A stretch of DNA of 9,039 nt from Thermococcus sp. (GCA_015522395.1 WAMH01000163.1:1-9039), one strand, 5' to 3'. Positions 1 to 6,200 are shown, numbered from the stretch's first letter. Translations and numbers: made by a program. Notes: generated by a model from the sequence alone, not told the origin.

Positions 1-993
1 GTTAAGAGTATAGACCGGATTGCCGAAGCAATCGACGTTGCAGAAAAAGGGGGAAAGCTCGTCAGCGTTGAGGACTGGCGCGAGAGAAACTTAGACAAGC
101 TCGAACTCCCCCGCCTCTGGAAGTCCGGCGTCGTCTTTGTCGTTCCAATAAGCGAGGGCTGCCTCAACGCCTGCACCTACTGTGCGACGCGCTTCGCGAG
201 GGGCGTTCTAAAGAGCTACAGGCCGGAACTCGTTGTAAAGTGGGTGAAAGAGGCGCTGGCGAGGGGTTATAGGGAGATACAGCTCTCCAGCGAGGACACC
301 GGTTGCTACGGCTTTGACATAGGGACGAATTTGGCCAGGCTCCTTGACGAGATAACGGCCATAGAGGGCGACTTCCGCGTTAGGGTTGGCATGATGAACC
401 CCAACCACGCGATAAAGATCCTCGACGAGCTGATCGACGCTTACCGGAGCGAGAAGATCTATAAGTTCCTCCATCTGCCGGTTCAGAGCGGCGACAACGA
501 AATCCTGAGGAGAATGGGTCGTAACTACACCGTTGAGGAGTTCGAGGAGATTGTCCGGGAGTTCAGGCGAAAGGTTCCGGGCTTAAACCTAAACACGGAC
601 ATAATAGTCGGCTTCCCCGGGGAGAGCGATGAAGCGTTCCAAAACACCACCAAGCTGGTGAAGCGGGTAAGGCCTGACAAGATAAACGTCTCCCGCTACT
701 CGCCGAGGCCGGGCACGATAGCGGCGAAGTGGAAGCAGCTGCCCGGCTGGAAGGTCAAGGAGCGCTCCAGGGTTCTGCACCGCCTGAGGCTCCGGATAGC
801 CTACGAGATTAACAAAGCCTACGTTGGAAAGACGGTTGAGGTTCTCGTCCACGGCCCCGGAAAGAAGGGTGGAATAGAGGGGAGGAGCTTCAACTACAAG
901 GAGATAATCCTCGACTCCGGAAAGGCAGGCAACATCGTGAAGGCCAGCGTAACCCGGGCGGGCTCCACTTACCTGGAGGGGGCCTTGGTTTGA
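1..993 (+). CDS. tRNA t6A37 methylthiotransferase, archaeal MtaB/CDKAL1-type (3' part, N-terminus missing)
   Basis: The open frame runs in from the left edge (330 codons, stop TGA). The visible part lacks roughly the first 90-100 residues, including most of the N-terminal MTTase domain, compared with the usual length of about 420. A radical SAM CxxxCxxC motif (ISEGCLNACTYC) lies at residues 54, 58 and 61 of the visible part and would bind the SAM-cleaving 4Fe-4S cluster. The blocks LHLPVQSGDN and DIIVGFPGE are typical of MiaB/RimO/MtaB enzymes. The last 65 residues, from about AYVGKTVEVLV, look like a TRAM RNA-binding domain. Family knowledge: archaeal members convert t6A at position 37 of ANN-decoding tRNAs to ms2t6A, using SAM and a second cluster held by the N-terminal domain. 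MiaB itself is less likely because the archaeal substrate is t6A rather than i6A; this is inference from phylogeny. Its promoter is outside the window. Confidence 0.93.
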   Translation, partial: VKSIDRIAEAIDVAEKGGKLVSVEDWRERNLDKLELPRLWKSGVVFVVPISEGCLNACTYCATRFARGVLKSYRPELVVKWVKEALARGYREIQLSSEDTGCYGFDIGTNLARLLDEITAIEGDFRVRVGMMNPNHAIKILDELIDAYRSEKIYKFLHLPVQSGDNEILRRMGRNYTVEEFEEIVREFRRKVPGLNLNTDIIVGFPGESDEAFQNTTKLVKRVRPDKINVSRYSPRPGTIAAKWKQLPGWKVKERSRVLHRLRLRIAYEINKAYVGKTVEVLVHGPGKKGGIEGRSFNYKEIILDSGKAGNIVKASVTRAGSTYLEGALV

Positions 994-1030
994 TTGTAAA
1001 ACCTTTACCACTGTGGAAGAAACTCCGCGG

Positions 1031-1035
1031 TTTTT
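1031..1035 (+). terminator. Oligo-T terminator of the methylthiotransferase gene
   Basis: A run of five T follows the GC-rich stretch CTCCGCGG about 38 bp after the stop codon. Archaeal RNA polymerase terminates at short T-runs without needing a strong hairpin. It lies just ahead of the next promoter, so the next gene is probably transcribed separately. Confidence 0.4.
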
Positions 1036-1045
1036 GGTAGAAAAC

Positions 1046-1053
1046 TATTTAAA
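1046..1053 (+). promoter_or_regulatory. TATA box of the secreted-protein/signal-peptidase operon
   Basis: TATTTAAA preceded by the A-rich BRE-like GAAAAC. Its centre is about 52 bp before the ATG at 1102, which predicts transcription start near 1075 and a leader of about 25 nt carrying the Shine-Dalgarno sequence. No second TATA-like element is visible before the signal peptidase gene, so both genes should share this promoter. Confidence 0.7.
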
Positions 1054-1087
1054 CTTCCCAGCTTCAGGCCACTTAAGGTATGGTTTT

Positions 1088-1096
1088 AGGAGGTGA
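1088..1096 (+). promoter_or_regulatory. Strong Shine-Dalgarno that decides the ATG start at 1102
   Basis: AGGAGGTGA is complementary to the archaeal 16S 3' end (ATCACCTCCT). It sits 5 nt before ATG 1102. The in-frame GTG at 1093 lies inside this element and therefore cannot be the real start. This is the longest Shine-Dalgarno match in the window and suggests high expression. Confidence 0.8.
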
Positions 1097-1101
1097 AAGT
1101 T

Positions 1102-1521
1102 ATGAGGAGATCGACGAGGAGGAAGCTCGTCCCACTCGCGCTGGCCCTCGCGCTGGCGATGGTGGGAGCGGCGTTTGCTGTTCCTCAGATTACTGTGTAT
1201 GTTCAGCAGTTGGGTGCAGGGAACAATCCGGTTGTTAGTCCCACCAATGACGCATGGGTTAACTTTACCCTAGATACCACCAACCCCGATTATATAACCG
1301 CAGTTTCGGCCAACTTCTCCAGTACACTGCCAGCGGGCACTTACGTGGCTATAAAGCTCTATCTCACAAATCAGTCGACCCCGGTTGTGGCTAGCACTAC
1401 CCTTTCAAGTGCTCTGACCGCCGGTCAGTTTACCTCTGATCTGCCCCTGCCGTATGAGGTTGACATTTCGGACCTCAACAACGTATCGGTAGTGGTTAAG
1501 AGCCCAACGTACTCTCCGTGA
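1102..1521 (+). CDS. Small secreted beta-rich protein, candidate TasA-like partner of the adjacent signal peptidase
   Basis: 139 residues starting at ATG 1102; the in-frame GTG at 1093 is inside the Shine-Dalgarno. Residues 1-8 are strongly basic (RRSTRRK), 9-25 are a Leu/Ala hydrophobic core, and AFA at 24-26 is a good type I cleavage site, leaving a mature chain of about 113 residues beginning VPQITVYVQQ. The mature part has no Cys, is rich in Thr/Ser/Asn/Val, and shows the alternating pattern of beta strands. It has four N-glycosylation sequons (N54, N71, N90, N127). The next gene, 18 bp downstream, is a signal peptidase I. Bacterial SipW/TasA/camelysin loci and archaeal bundling pilin AbpA have this kind of small secreted beta-sandwich protein, often beside a dedicated peptidase. 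The resemblance here is in size, signal peptide and context; homology is not demonstrated. It could equally be a minor surface protein. Codon choice is somewhat less GC-biased than in its neighbours. Confidence 0.8.
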   Translation: MRRSTRRKLVPLALALALAMVGAAFAVPQITVYVQQLGAGNNPVVSPTNDAWVNFTLDTTNPDYITAVSANFSSTLPAGTYVAIKLYLTNQSTPVVASTTLSSALTAGQFTSDLPLPYEVDISDLNNVSVVVKSPTYSP

Positions 1522-1539
1522 ACTCCTAGGAGGCCCTGA

Positions 1540-2109
1540 ATGAATGCCCTCCGCTCTAAAATTCTCTCTTTTTTAAGCTATTTTCTGATAGCGTTCACAG
1601 TTCTAATTCTGGTTCTCCACTTCGTCTTCGGCTTCCAGTACGTCGTAATTCTTACCAACTCAATGGAGCCCCACATCAACCCCGGTGATCTGGTCATCAC
1701 GATGCCGGTCAACACGTCGGAGCTCCATCCTGGGGATGTAATTCTCTACAGGGTGACCATCGGCAACTCGACCTTCAGGATAACCCACCGTATAATCGGG
1801 GTCAAAACGGACGCCGATGGAAGGCAATACTTCGTCACAAAGGGTGACAACAGGAAGTTCTCCGACCCCTGGCGCGTTTACCCCGATCAGATCCTCGGAA
1901 AGGTCGTTTTGGTGATCCCAAAGGTCGGGCTCATCTGGCCGTACATCCCTCTCATCGTCCTGGGGCTCTTCCTCCTCATAATAGCCCTCATAGGTTACGA
2001 CATAGCCCTCCTTCTCCTTGGGGAGGGGCCGGTAAGGCCGAAGTCGATGAAGGCCGATCTCCTGGCCATAAAAAGAAAGAGGATAAAGGTCTACCATCAT
2101 AAACGTTAG
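1540..2109 (+). CDS. Signal peptidase I, archaeal Sec11/SipW type
   Basis: 189-residue membrane serine protease that removes signal peptides on the outer face of the membrane. Residues 12-32 are a membrane anchor. The catalytic Ser41 lies in TNSMEPHI with the following NPGDLV. His83 in ITHRIIGV replaces the Lys of bacterial type I enzymes, as in archaeal and ER-type peptidases. KGDNRKFSDP at 101-110 carries the conserved Asp103 and Asp109. Residues 131-160 form a second hydrophobic region, followed by a Lys/Arg-rich tail predicted to be cytoplasmic. The start is supported by AGGAGG at 1528-1533, 6 nt before ATG. The gene follows the small secreted protein by 18 bp with no separate promoter, so the two are probably co-transcribed and the peptidase may be dedicated to that substrate (inference). 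Its TAG stop overlaps the stop codon of the convergent cupin gene. Whether it is the general cellular signal peptidase or a second copy cannot be told from this window. Confidence 0.93.
   Translation: MNALRSKILSFLSYFLIAFTVLILVLHFVFGFQYVVILTNSMEPHINPGDLVITMPVNTSELHPGDVILYRVTIGNSTFRITHRIIGVKTDADGRQYFVTKGDNRKFSDPWRVYPDQILGKVVLVIPKVGLIWPYIPLIVLGLFLLIIALIGYDIALLLLGEGPVRPKSMKADLLAIKRKRIKVYHHKR
2070..2082 (-). terminator. T-rich tract, possible terminator of the cupin gene inside the peptidase 3' end
   Basis: On the minus strand this reads CTCTTTCTTTTT, 24-36 nt past the cupin stop codon. On the plus strand it encodes part of the Lys/Arg tail of the signal peptidase. Because the two genes meet with overlapping stops, the cupin transcript must end inside the opposite coding sequence, and this is the best T-run there. 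Confidence 0.35.
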
Positions 2110-2462
2110 GCCCATTCATCCTCCGGAATTGCTTCTTTCTTCGTGGGGATTATGCAGAGGAATTCGAGCGTCTCTCCGGTTGCCTTGTAGCCGTGGGGCT
2201 CGTTGGGCGGGATGTAGAGGAAGTCCCCGGCCCTGACGTGGTGCTCCTCCTTTCCGTTGGTGATTACTCCCTCACCTTTCACTATGAATATCTCGTGCTC
2301 CCAGTCGTGGCTGTGCATCGGTATCTCGGAGCCCTTCCTCATGGTGAAGTACCTCATCGCGTAGTTCTTCGCCCCGAGCTTTGGGGAAACGAGCCACCTT
2401 ATCGTTACCCCTTCAAAGCCGGTGTCCTTTTCGGGGACCTCTGTGTAGTGCTTCACTATCAT
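2106..2462 (-). CDS. Small cupin-domain protein
   Basis: 118 residues forming a single cupin barrel. Motif 1 is GSEIPMHSHDWEHE at residues 44-57 and offers metal ligands His50, His52 and Glu57 (or His56). Motif 2 is GDFLYIPPNEPHGY at 79-92 with His90. This fits a metal-binding small cupin of the cupin_2 kind, cytosolic as there is no signal peptide. Substrate and reaction cannot be deduced: such proteins include isomerases, dioxygenases and binding proteins. The start is supported by GGTGAT at 2466-2471 and a TATA box centred about 36 bp upstream. It is divergent from the phosphoesterase gene and converges on the signal peptidase gene, sharing 4 nt containing both stop codons. A SurR-consensus-like sequence just upstream of the TATA box hints at redox or sulfur control, which is unproven. 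Confidence 0.9.
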   Translation of the reverse strand: MIVKHYTEVPEKDTGFEGVTIRWLVSPKLGAKNYAMRYFTMRKGSEIPMHSHDWEHEIFIVKGEGVITNGKEEHHVRAGDFLYIPPNEPHGYKATGETLEFLCIIPTKKEAIPEDEWA

Positions 2463-2493
2463 ACCATCACCGTTTTGATTTGCGGTCCTCCTT

Positions 2494-2501
2494 TATTTAA
2501 A
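2494..2501 (-). promoter_or_regulatory. TATA box of the cupin gene
   Basis: On the minus strand this reads TTTAAATA followed by AAGG, about 36 bp from the cupin ATG at 2462. That predicts a leader of about 10 nt containing GGTGAT. It occupies the left half of the 93-bp divergent region shared with the phosphoesterase gene. Confidence 0.65.
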
Positions 2502-2502
2502 C

Positions 2503-2511
2503 GTTGGTAAC
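2503..2511. promoter_or_regulatory. GTTnnnAAC site resembling the SurR operator
   Basis: GTTGGTAAC matches the GTTn3AAC consensus of SurR, the sulfur-responsive regulator of Thermococcales. Five bases on is GTG, two of three matches to the extended GTTn3AACn5GTT form. It abuts the upstream side of the cupin TATA box (2494-2501) and lies about 10 bp before the presumed phosphoesterase TATA element. The short consensus also occurs by chance: GTTGAGAAC at 3345 and GTTGAAAAC near 7682 are inside coding sequence. Position is therefore the main argument. Confidence 0.3.
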
Positions 2512-2519
2512 GGAAAGTG

Positions 2520-2527
2520 CTTTAAGG
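2520..2527 (+). promoter_or_regulatory. Weak TATA-like element of the phosphoesterase gene
   Basis: CTTTAAGG is the only A/T-rich element at a suitable distance (about 33 bp) before ATG 2556. It departs from the consensus and would give a leader of under 10 nt. Imperfect inverted arms TTGGTAAC (2504-2511) and GTCACCAA (2531-2538), 7 of 8 paired, flank it. Confidence 0.4.
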
Positions 2528-2555
2528 ACGGTCACCAAAAGCCCCCGGTGATTCG

Positions 2556-4202
2556 ATGAAGAGGGTTGCTCTTGCACTCATTCTGGCGGTTGTGGTCCTA
2601 GCCGCGGGCTGCGTAAGTTCAGGCGGCCGGACGGGCACCTCCTCGACCGCCCCGACTTCCGCAACGACCACCCCAGCTTCAAGCGGGGGAATAGACTTCA
2701 GCGCCTATGGCAAGGGGCAGGTTTTGGAGAACTGGGCGAAGTTCGTGAACACTTCAGTCGTCTACGTCAGCAAGGGCTACGGCGATATAGCCAGGCACTA
2801 CTTCCCCAACGCGAGGATACTCCCGGCGAGTGAATACAAAGGCGGCGTGGCGATACTCTCGCCGGCCGACGCGAGGCCCCTCCTCAGGGGCAAGCCTATA
2901 GTCATTACCGTTCGCGACTACTTTGGCTACATCGTCTACAGGATGGGCTTCGAGTTCGTTGGAGTGGACAAGGGCGTGATGGCGGCCTTCAACAGGGACG
3001 GGAAGGCCTACGTCGTCTTCACCGGGCTGAGCAAAGCCGGCGCCGGAGCGGCCGTCGATTACGCCATGAAACTCAGGGGCGGTGCAAAGGTTCCAGCGGG
3101 AGATGTCGTCCGGCGCGGCCAGTTCGAGGGAGTTGTTCTGAAGGTAATCGGCGACAACGACTGGAACGGTCTGCCCGAAAAGGGGGAGCACTGGACGGTT
3201 GAACCCTTCAGCACGGTCGAGCCTTTCATCTACTACTGGCGTGTCGTCGACGGCGAGAACGTTACGGTCAGGGGAGGCTTCATAAGGCTTGTAAACGGCT
3301 CAACGGTTCATATCCACGCCCTCGGATTCAACGTGAGCGTCAGGGTTGAGAACTCCAACGGGGCAAAGCTGACCTACGTCCTTGAGAACATCAACCCGAA
3401 GCTGATGGTTCTCCCAGAGGGTGCCAAAGTCCTCGACAACACAATGGTGGAGTTCACGACGAACGAGTCGAGCTTTTCGATAGTTGCGAAGAACGTGAGC
3501 AACTACACCGTTCTCGCTTTCGGTGACCACAGGCCGGCGAGCGGAACCAAGCCGCCCGAGGTGTTCCTCAAGATAATGAAGGACATCAACGATGAGAAGG
3601 GCGCCTTCGTCATAGACGGCGGCGATCTCGTCTACACGGGAACCGTTGAGCAGTGGGCGGCCCTGCTGAAGGTCTGGAAGTGGAACAAGCCCATCTTCAT
3701 AGCGGCCGGCAACCACGAGTATCAGGGCGATGGTATAAGCATATTCCACCGCCTCTTCGGCCCGACCGACTACGCCTTCAGCCTCGGCGGTTATCGCTAC
3801 ATCTTCGCCAACGACGTCATGAACAACTACCGGCTGAGCGACGAGCAGTTTGCCTGGATCCAGAGGCAGCTTGAGATGGCCAGAGAACGCGGTGAGAGGC
3901 CTGTCATAGTCATGCACGCGCCTCCCTACGATCCGAGGCCGGGAGGGGACGACCATGCGATGAACGAGCAGAGCGCGCAGAGGCTCCTCAAGCTCATGAA
4001 GGCCTACAACGCCTTCGGAATTTTCAGCCACATCCACCTCTACTGGAACGGAACCTACGAGGGGGTTCACTTCATCATAACGGGCGGTGGCGGTGCACCG
4101 CTCTATGCCCCGCCGAACGAGGGCGGCTTCCACCACTTCGTTATCCTGACGATGGGACCGGACGGAAGGATAGGCATAAAGGTGGTTAAGGTCTCGCCGT
4201 GA
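2556..4202 (+). CDS. Secreted lipoprotein with C-terminal calcineurin-like metallophosphoesterase domain
   Basis: 548 residues. A lipoprotein signal ends in the lipobox LAAGC (Cys19), followed by a Ser/Thr/Gly linker to about residue 44. Residues 45-180 are an alpha/beta region with FTGLSKAGAGAAVDYAM, loosely recalling segments of archaeal S-layer proteins. Residues 190-315 look beta-rich. From about 318 a metallophosphoesterase domain begins with metal motifs GDHR (Asp324), DGGD (354-357), GNHE (385-388), MH (His454) and SHIH (491-494). The usual D-x-H of motif I is D-H-R here, and the usual GHxH is SHIH. Eight N-glycosylation sequons fit an exported protein. It is expected to be anchored outside the membrane and to hydrolyse phosphomonoesters or diesters; the substrate is unknown. 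GGTGAT at 2547-2552 supports the start. The phosphate permease downstream suggests phosphate scavenging, but that gene has its own promoter. Confidence 0.88.
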   Translation: MKRVALALILAVVVLAAGCVSSGGRTGTSSTAPTSATTTPASSGGIDFSAYGKGQVLENWAKFVNTSVVYVSKGYGDIARHYFPNARILPASEYKGGVAILSPADARPLLRGKPIVITVRDYFGYIVYRMGFEFVGVDKGVMAAFNRDGKAYVVFTGLSKAGAGAAVDYAMKLRGGAKVPAGDVVRRGQFEGVVLKVIGDNDWNGLPEKGEHWTVEPFSTVEPFIYYWRVVDGENVTVRGGFIRLVNGSTVHIHALGFNVSVRVENSNGAKLTYVLENINPKLMVLPEGAKVLDNTMVEFTTNESSFSIVAKNVSNYTVLAFGDHRPASGTKPPEVFLKIMKDINDEKGAFVIDGGDLVYTGTVEQWAALLKVWKWNKPIFIAAGNHEYQGDGISIFHRLFGPTDYAFSLGGYRYIFANDVMNNYRLSDEQFAWIQRQLEMARERGERPVIVMHAPPYDPRPGGDDHAMNEQSAQRLLKLMKAYNAFGIFSHIHLYWNGTYEGVHFIITGGGGAPLYAPPNEGGFHHFVILTMGPDGRIGIKVVKVSP

Positions 4203-4224
4203 GGCCTTTTCTTCTCCCTATTTG

Positions 4225-4240
4225 TGTCTATATAGAGACA
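4225..4240. promoter_or_regulatory. Near-perfect 16-bp palindrome upstream of the phosphate permease promoter
   Basis: TGTCTATATAGAGACA pairs at seven of eight positions around its centre (TGTCT...AGACA with TATA in the middle). It lies about 42 bp upstream of the permease TATA box, centre to centre, in a 107-bp intergenic region, with no T-run after it. It could be an operator for a dimeric regulator of the permease operon. The core TATATA could alternatively serve as a second TATA element. Confidence 0.45.
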
Positions 4241-4270
4241 TCGGCTGAACTATATTCTAATGCGGCAAGA

Positions 4271-4278
4271 TATTTATA
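4271..4278 (+). promoter_or_regulatory. TATA box of the phosphate permease operon
   Basis: TATTTATA with the purine-rich GCAAGA upstream, centred about 35 bp before ATG 4310. Transcription would start near 4300, so the leader is very short. This favours ATG 4310, with GGTGA at 4300-4304 as Shine-Dalgarno, over the in-frame GTG at 4301. Confidence 0.7.
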
Positions 4279-4309
4279 GGGCGTTCATTACCCACTTCTG
4301 GTGAACGCG

Positions 4310-5521
4310 ATGGACGCATGGCTGCTGATAACGATAGCCATCGGCTTCTGGATGGCGTGGAACATAGGTGCCAACGACGTCGCGAATTCAATGGGAACCG
4401 CGGTGGGCGCGAAGGCCATAACGCCGAGGCAGGCCGCGGTCATAGCCGGTGTTATGAACTTCATTGGAGCTTACTTCTTCGGCAAGAGCGTCACCGACAC
4501 GATAAGGAAGGGGATCCTCGATGTTAACATGATACACGACCCAATGGTCATCGTCTACGGCTCTCTGGCGGCGCTTCTCGCGGCGAGCCTGTGGCTCATC
4601 TTCGCCACCTACAACGGGCTTCCTGTTTCAACGACCCACTCGATAATCGGCGGCGTTGTCGGCTACGGCCTCGTCTACGCGGGAACTGGTATAGTGGACT
4701 GGGGGAAGCTCGGACAGGTCGTCCTCAGCTGGATACTCTCACCGATACTCGGGGCAATCGTTGCCTTTCTGGTCTTCCGGGCCGTTAGGAGGAGCATACT
4801 GGCACGTGATGATCCCATTAAAAGTGCCAGGCACTGGGCACCTTTCTGGACGGGTCTGGCCTTCGTTGTGATAGGGACGATGTTCTACATAAAGGTCCTC
4901 CACGGCTCGAACCTCGCGAAGGGAGTGTTTTTCTACGGGATTCCCTCGGGAGTCGCCGTGTTCCTTCTCACCTACGCGCTCATCAGGGTTAAATTCAGGC
5001 CCAGTGACCCCTACCTCGGCGTCGAGAGTATATTCCGGAAGGTTCAGGTCGTCACCTCTGCCTACGTTGCCCTCGCCCACGGTTCCAACGATGTTGCCAA
5101 CGCAGTCGGACCCATTGCGGCGGTCTACGCCGTCGTGACCATGGGGCTCAGCGGGATGGAGGTTCCCGTTCCGCGCTGGATACTCGCCCTCGGCGGCCTC
5201 GGCATCGCGGTGGGCATCTTCACCTACGGTTACAAAGTCATGGAAACCGTCGGGAAGAAGATAACCGAACTCACAAACACGAGGGGGTTCTCAATAGACT
5301 TCTCGGCCGCCACGGTTATACTCGTTGCCAGCTGGCTCGGAATGCCTATTTCAACAACGCACACCGTCGTTGGAGCCGTAGTTGGAGTTGGCCTCGCCAG
5401 GGGAGTAAAGGCGATAAACACTTCAATACTGAGGGACATAATCATCTCGTGGTTCGTCACGGTTCCGGTGGCCGGTTTAATCAGCGCGGTTATATTCAAG
5501 GCTCTGATGTTGGCGGGGTGA
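4310..5521 (+). CDS. pit: Inorganic phosphate permease, Pit/PHO-4 family
   Basis: 403-residue integral membrane transporter taking up inorganic phosphate driven by H+ or Na+; the coupling ion cannot be read from sequence. The duplicated PHO-4 family structure is clear. GANDVANSMGTAVG at 20-33 is echoed by HGSNDVANAVGP at 257-268, and PVSTTHSIIGGVVG at 105-118 by PISTTHTVVGAVVG at 346-359. These are the conserved substrate-path signatures of the two inverted halves. About ten hydrophobic segments are visible, with a polar central loop around 159-180. Start choice: ATG 4310 has GGTGA five nt upstream, whereas GTG at 4301 overlaps that element; the longer form would add three residues. The DUF47 gene begins 4 nt after the stop and is surely co-transcribed. 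A TATA box at 4271-4278 and a palindrome at 4225-4240 precede the gene. Confidence 0.95.
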   Translation: MDAWLLITIAIGFWMAWNIGANDVANSMGTAVGAKAITPRQAAVIAGVMNFIGAYFFGKSVTDTIRKGILDVNMIHDPMVIVYGSLAALLAASLWLIFATYNGLPVSTTHSIIGGVVGYGLVYAGTGIVDWGKLGQVVLSWILSPILGAIVAFLVFRAVRRSILARDDPIKSARHWAPFWTGLAFVVIGTMFYIKVLHGSNLAKGVFFYGIPSGVAVFLLTYALIRVKFRPSDPYLGVESIFRKVQVVTSAYVALAHGSNDVANAVGPIAAVYAVVTMGLSGMEVPVPRWILALGGLGIAVGIFTYGYKVMETVGKKITELTNTRGFSIDFSAATVILVASWLGMPISTTHTVVGAVVGVGLARGVKAINTSILRDIIISWFVTVPVAGLISAVIFKALMLAG

Positions 5522-5525
5522 TGGT

Positions 5526-6200
5526 ATGCAGGTCTGGACGAAGCTCTTCGCCAAAAGCCCGTTTAAGCCCCTGATAAAGCACTCCGAGGTCGTTTTGGAG
5601 ACCGTTGAGACGCTGGAAAAGGCCCTAAACGCGTGGTACAACGGGAACTACAATGAGGTGAGGGACCTGGCGGTCGAGGTGGACAGGCTCGAGGACATTG
5701 CCGACAGGATAAAGGAGGAGATACGAGACTCGCTCAGCTCAAAGCTGATGATGGCCGTTTCGAGGGAGGACGTTCTCATATACCTCCACATGCAGGACAA
5801 GGTCGCTGACTCGGCCGAGGACACCGCCAAGTGGCTCCTCGTCAGGGAACCCGGGGGGATTCCGACAGACATCAAGGACGTTATACTGCGCATGGGCTCC
5901 GAGAGCATAAAGGCCGCGAAGCTCGTCCACAGGGCGATAGTTCAAATGGACAGGGTTATAGAAAGCGGCTTTGCGGAGAAGGAGATAGAGGAGGAGTACG
6001 GGATCATAAGGGCTATTGAGGGGGTTGAGAAAGCGATAGACGAGCTGGACACAGAGCTCATGAGGCTTGTCTTCGAGAATGCGGATAAATTCGACTGGAG
6101 CACAGGCTTTTACGTCCTCAACATCGCCAGAACGCTCAGCAACATCTCAGACAAGGCTAAGGATGCAGCCGAGAGAATAAGGCTGATGATGAACAAGTGA
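5526..6200 (+). CDS. DUF47 / PhoU-like phosphate transport accessory protein
   Basis: 224-residue, highly charged, almost entirely helical protein with no membrane segment, matching the length and pattern of the DUF47 (PhoU-related) family. EVDRLEDIADRIKEEI at 51-66 and DKVADSAEDTA at 91-101 are the acidic ExxD/DxxxD helix motifs that bind metal in PhoU folds. A second set at about 167-175 and DKAKDAAERI at 209-218 fits the two three-helix-bundle halves. Family knowledge: DUF47 genes very often sit beside Pit permeases and are thought to modulate them; the mechanism is not established. Here the gene starts 4 nt after the permease stop, and its Shine-Dalgarno GGTGAT (5517-5522) overlaps that stop codon, a layout typical of translational coupling. 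The organism-specific role is inferred from context. Confidence 0.92.
   Translation: MQVWTKLFAKSPFKPLIKHSEVVLETVETLEKALNAWYNGNYNEVRDLAVEVDRLEDIADRIKEEIRDSLSSKLMMAVSREDVLIYLHMQDKVADSAEDTAKWLLVREPGGIPTDIKDVILRMGSESIKAAKLVHRAIVQMDRVIESGFAEKEIEEEYGIIRAIEGVEKAIDELDTELMRLVFENADKFDWSTGFYVLNIARTLSNISDKAKDAAERIRLMMNK

Noticed and set aside
1093..1101. GTG start three codons upstream of the small secreted protein
   Set aside because: The GTG is part of the AGGAGGTGA ribosome-binding sequence, which is ideally spaced for the ATG at 1102.
3300..4136. Long minus-strand open frame of 278 codons inside the phosphoesterase gene
   Set aside because: It is a shadow of a GC-rich gene with strong codon bias. 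It has no promoter or Shine-Dalgarno, and the plus-strand frame has clear catalytic motifs.
4301..4309. GTG start three codons upstream of the permease
   Set aside because: It overlaps the GGTGA Shine-Dalgarno and the predicted transcription start; ATG 4310 fits better, though a leaderless GTG start is not excluded.
6184..6191. ATGATGA at the end of the DUF47 gene, resembling a C box of a C/D guide RNA
   Set aside because: No CTGA D box is found at a suitable distance downstream, and the bases are coding (Met-Met-Asn region).
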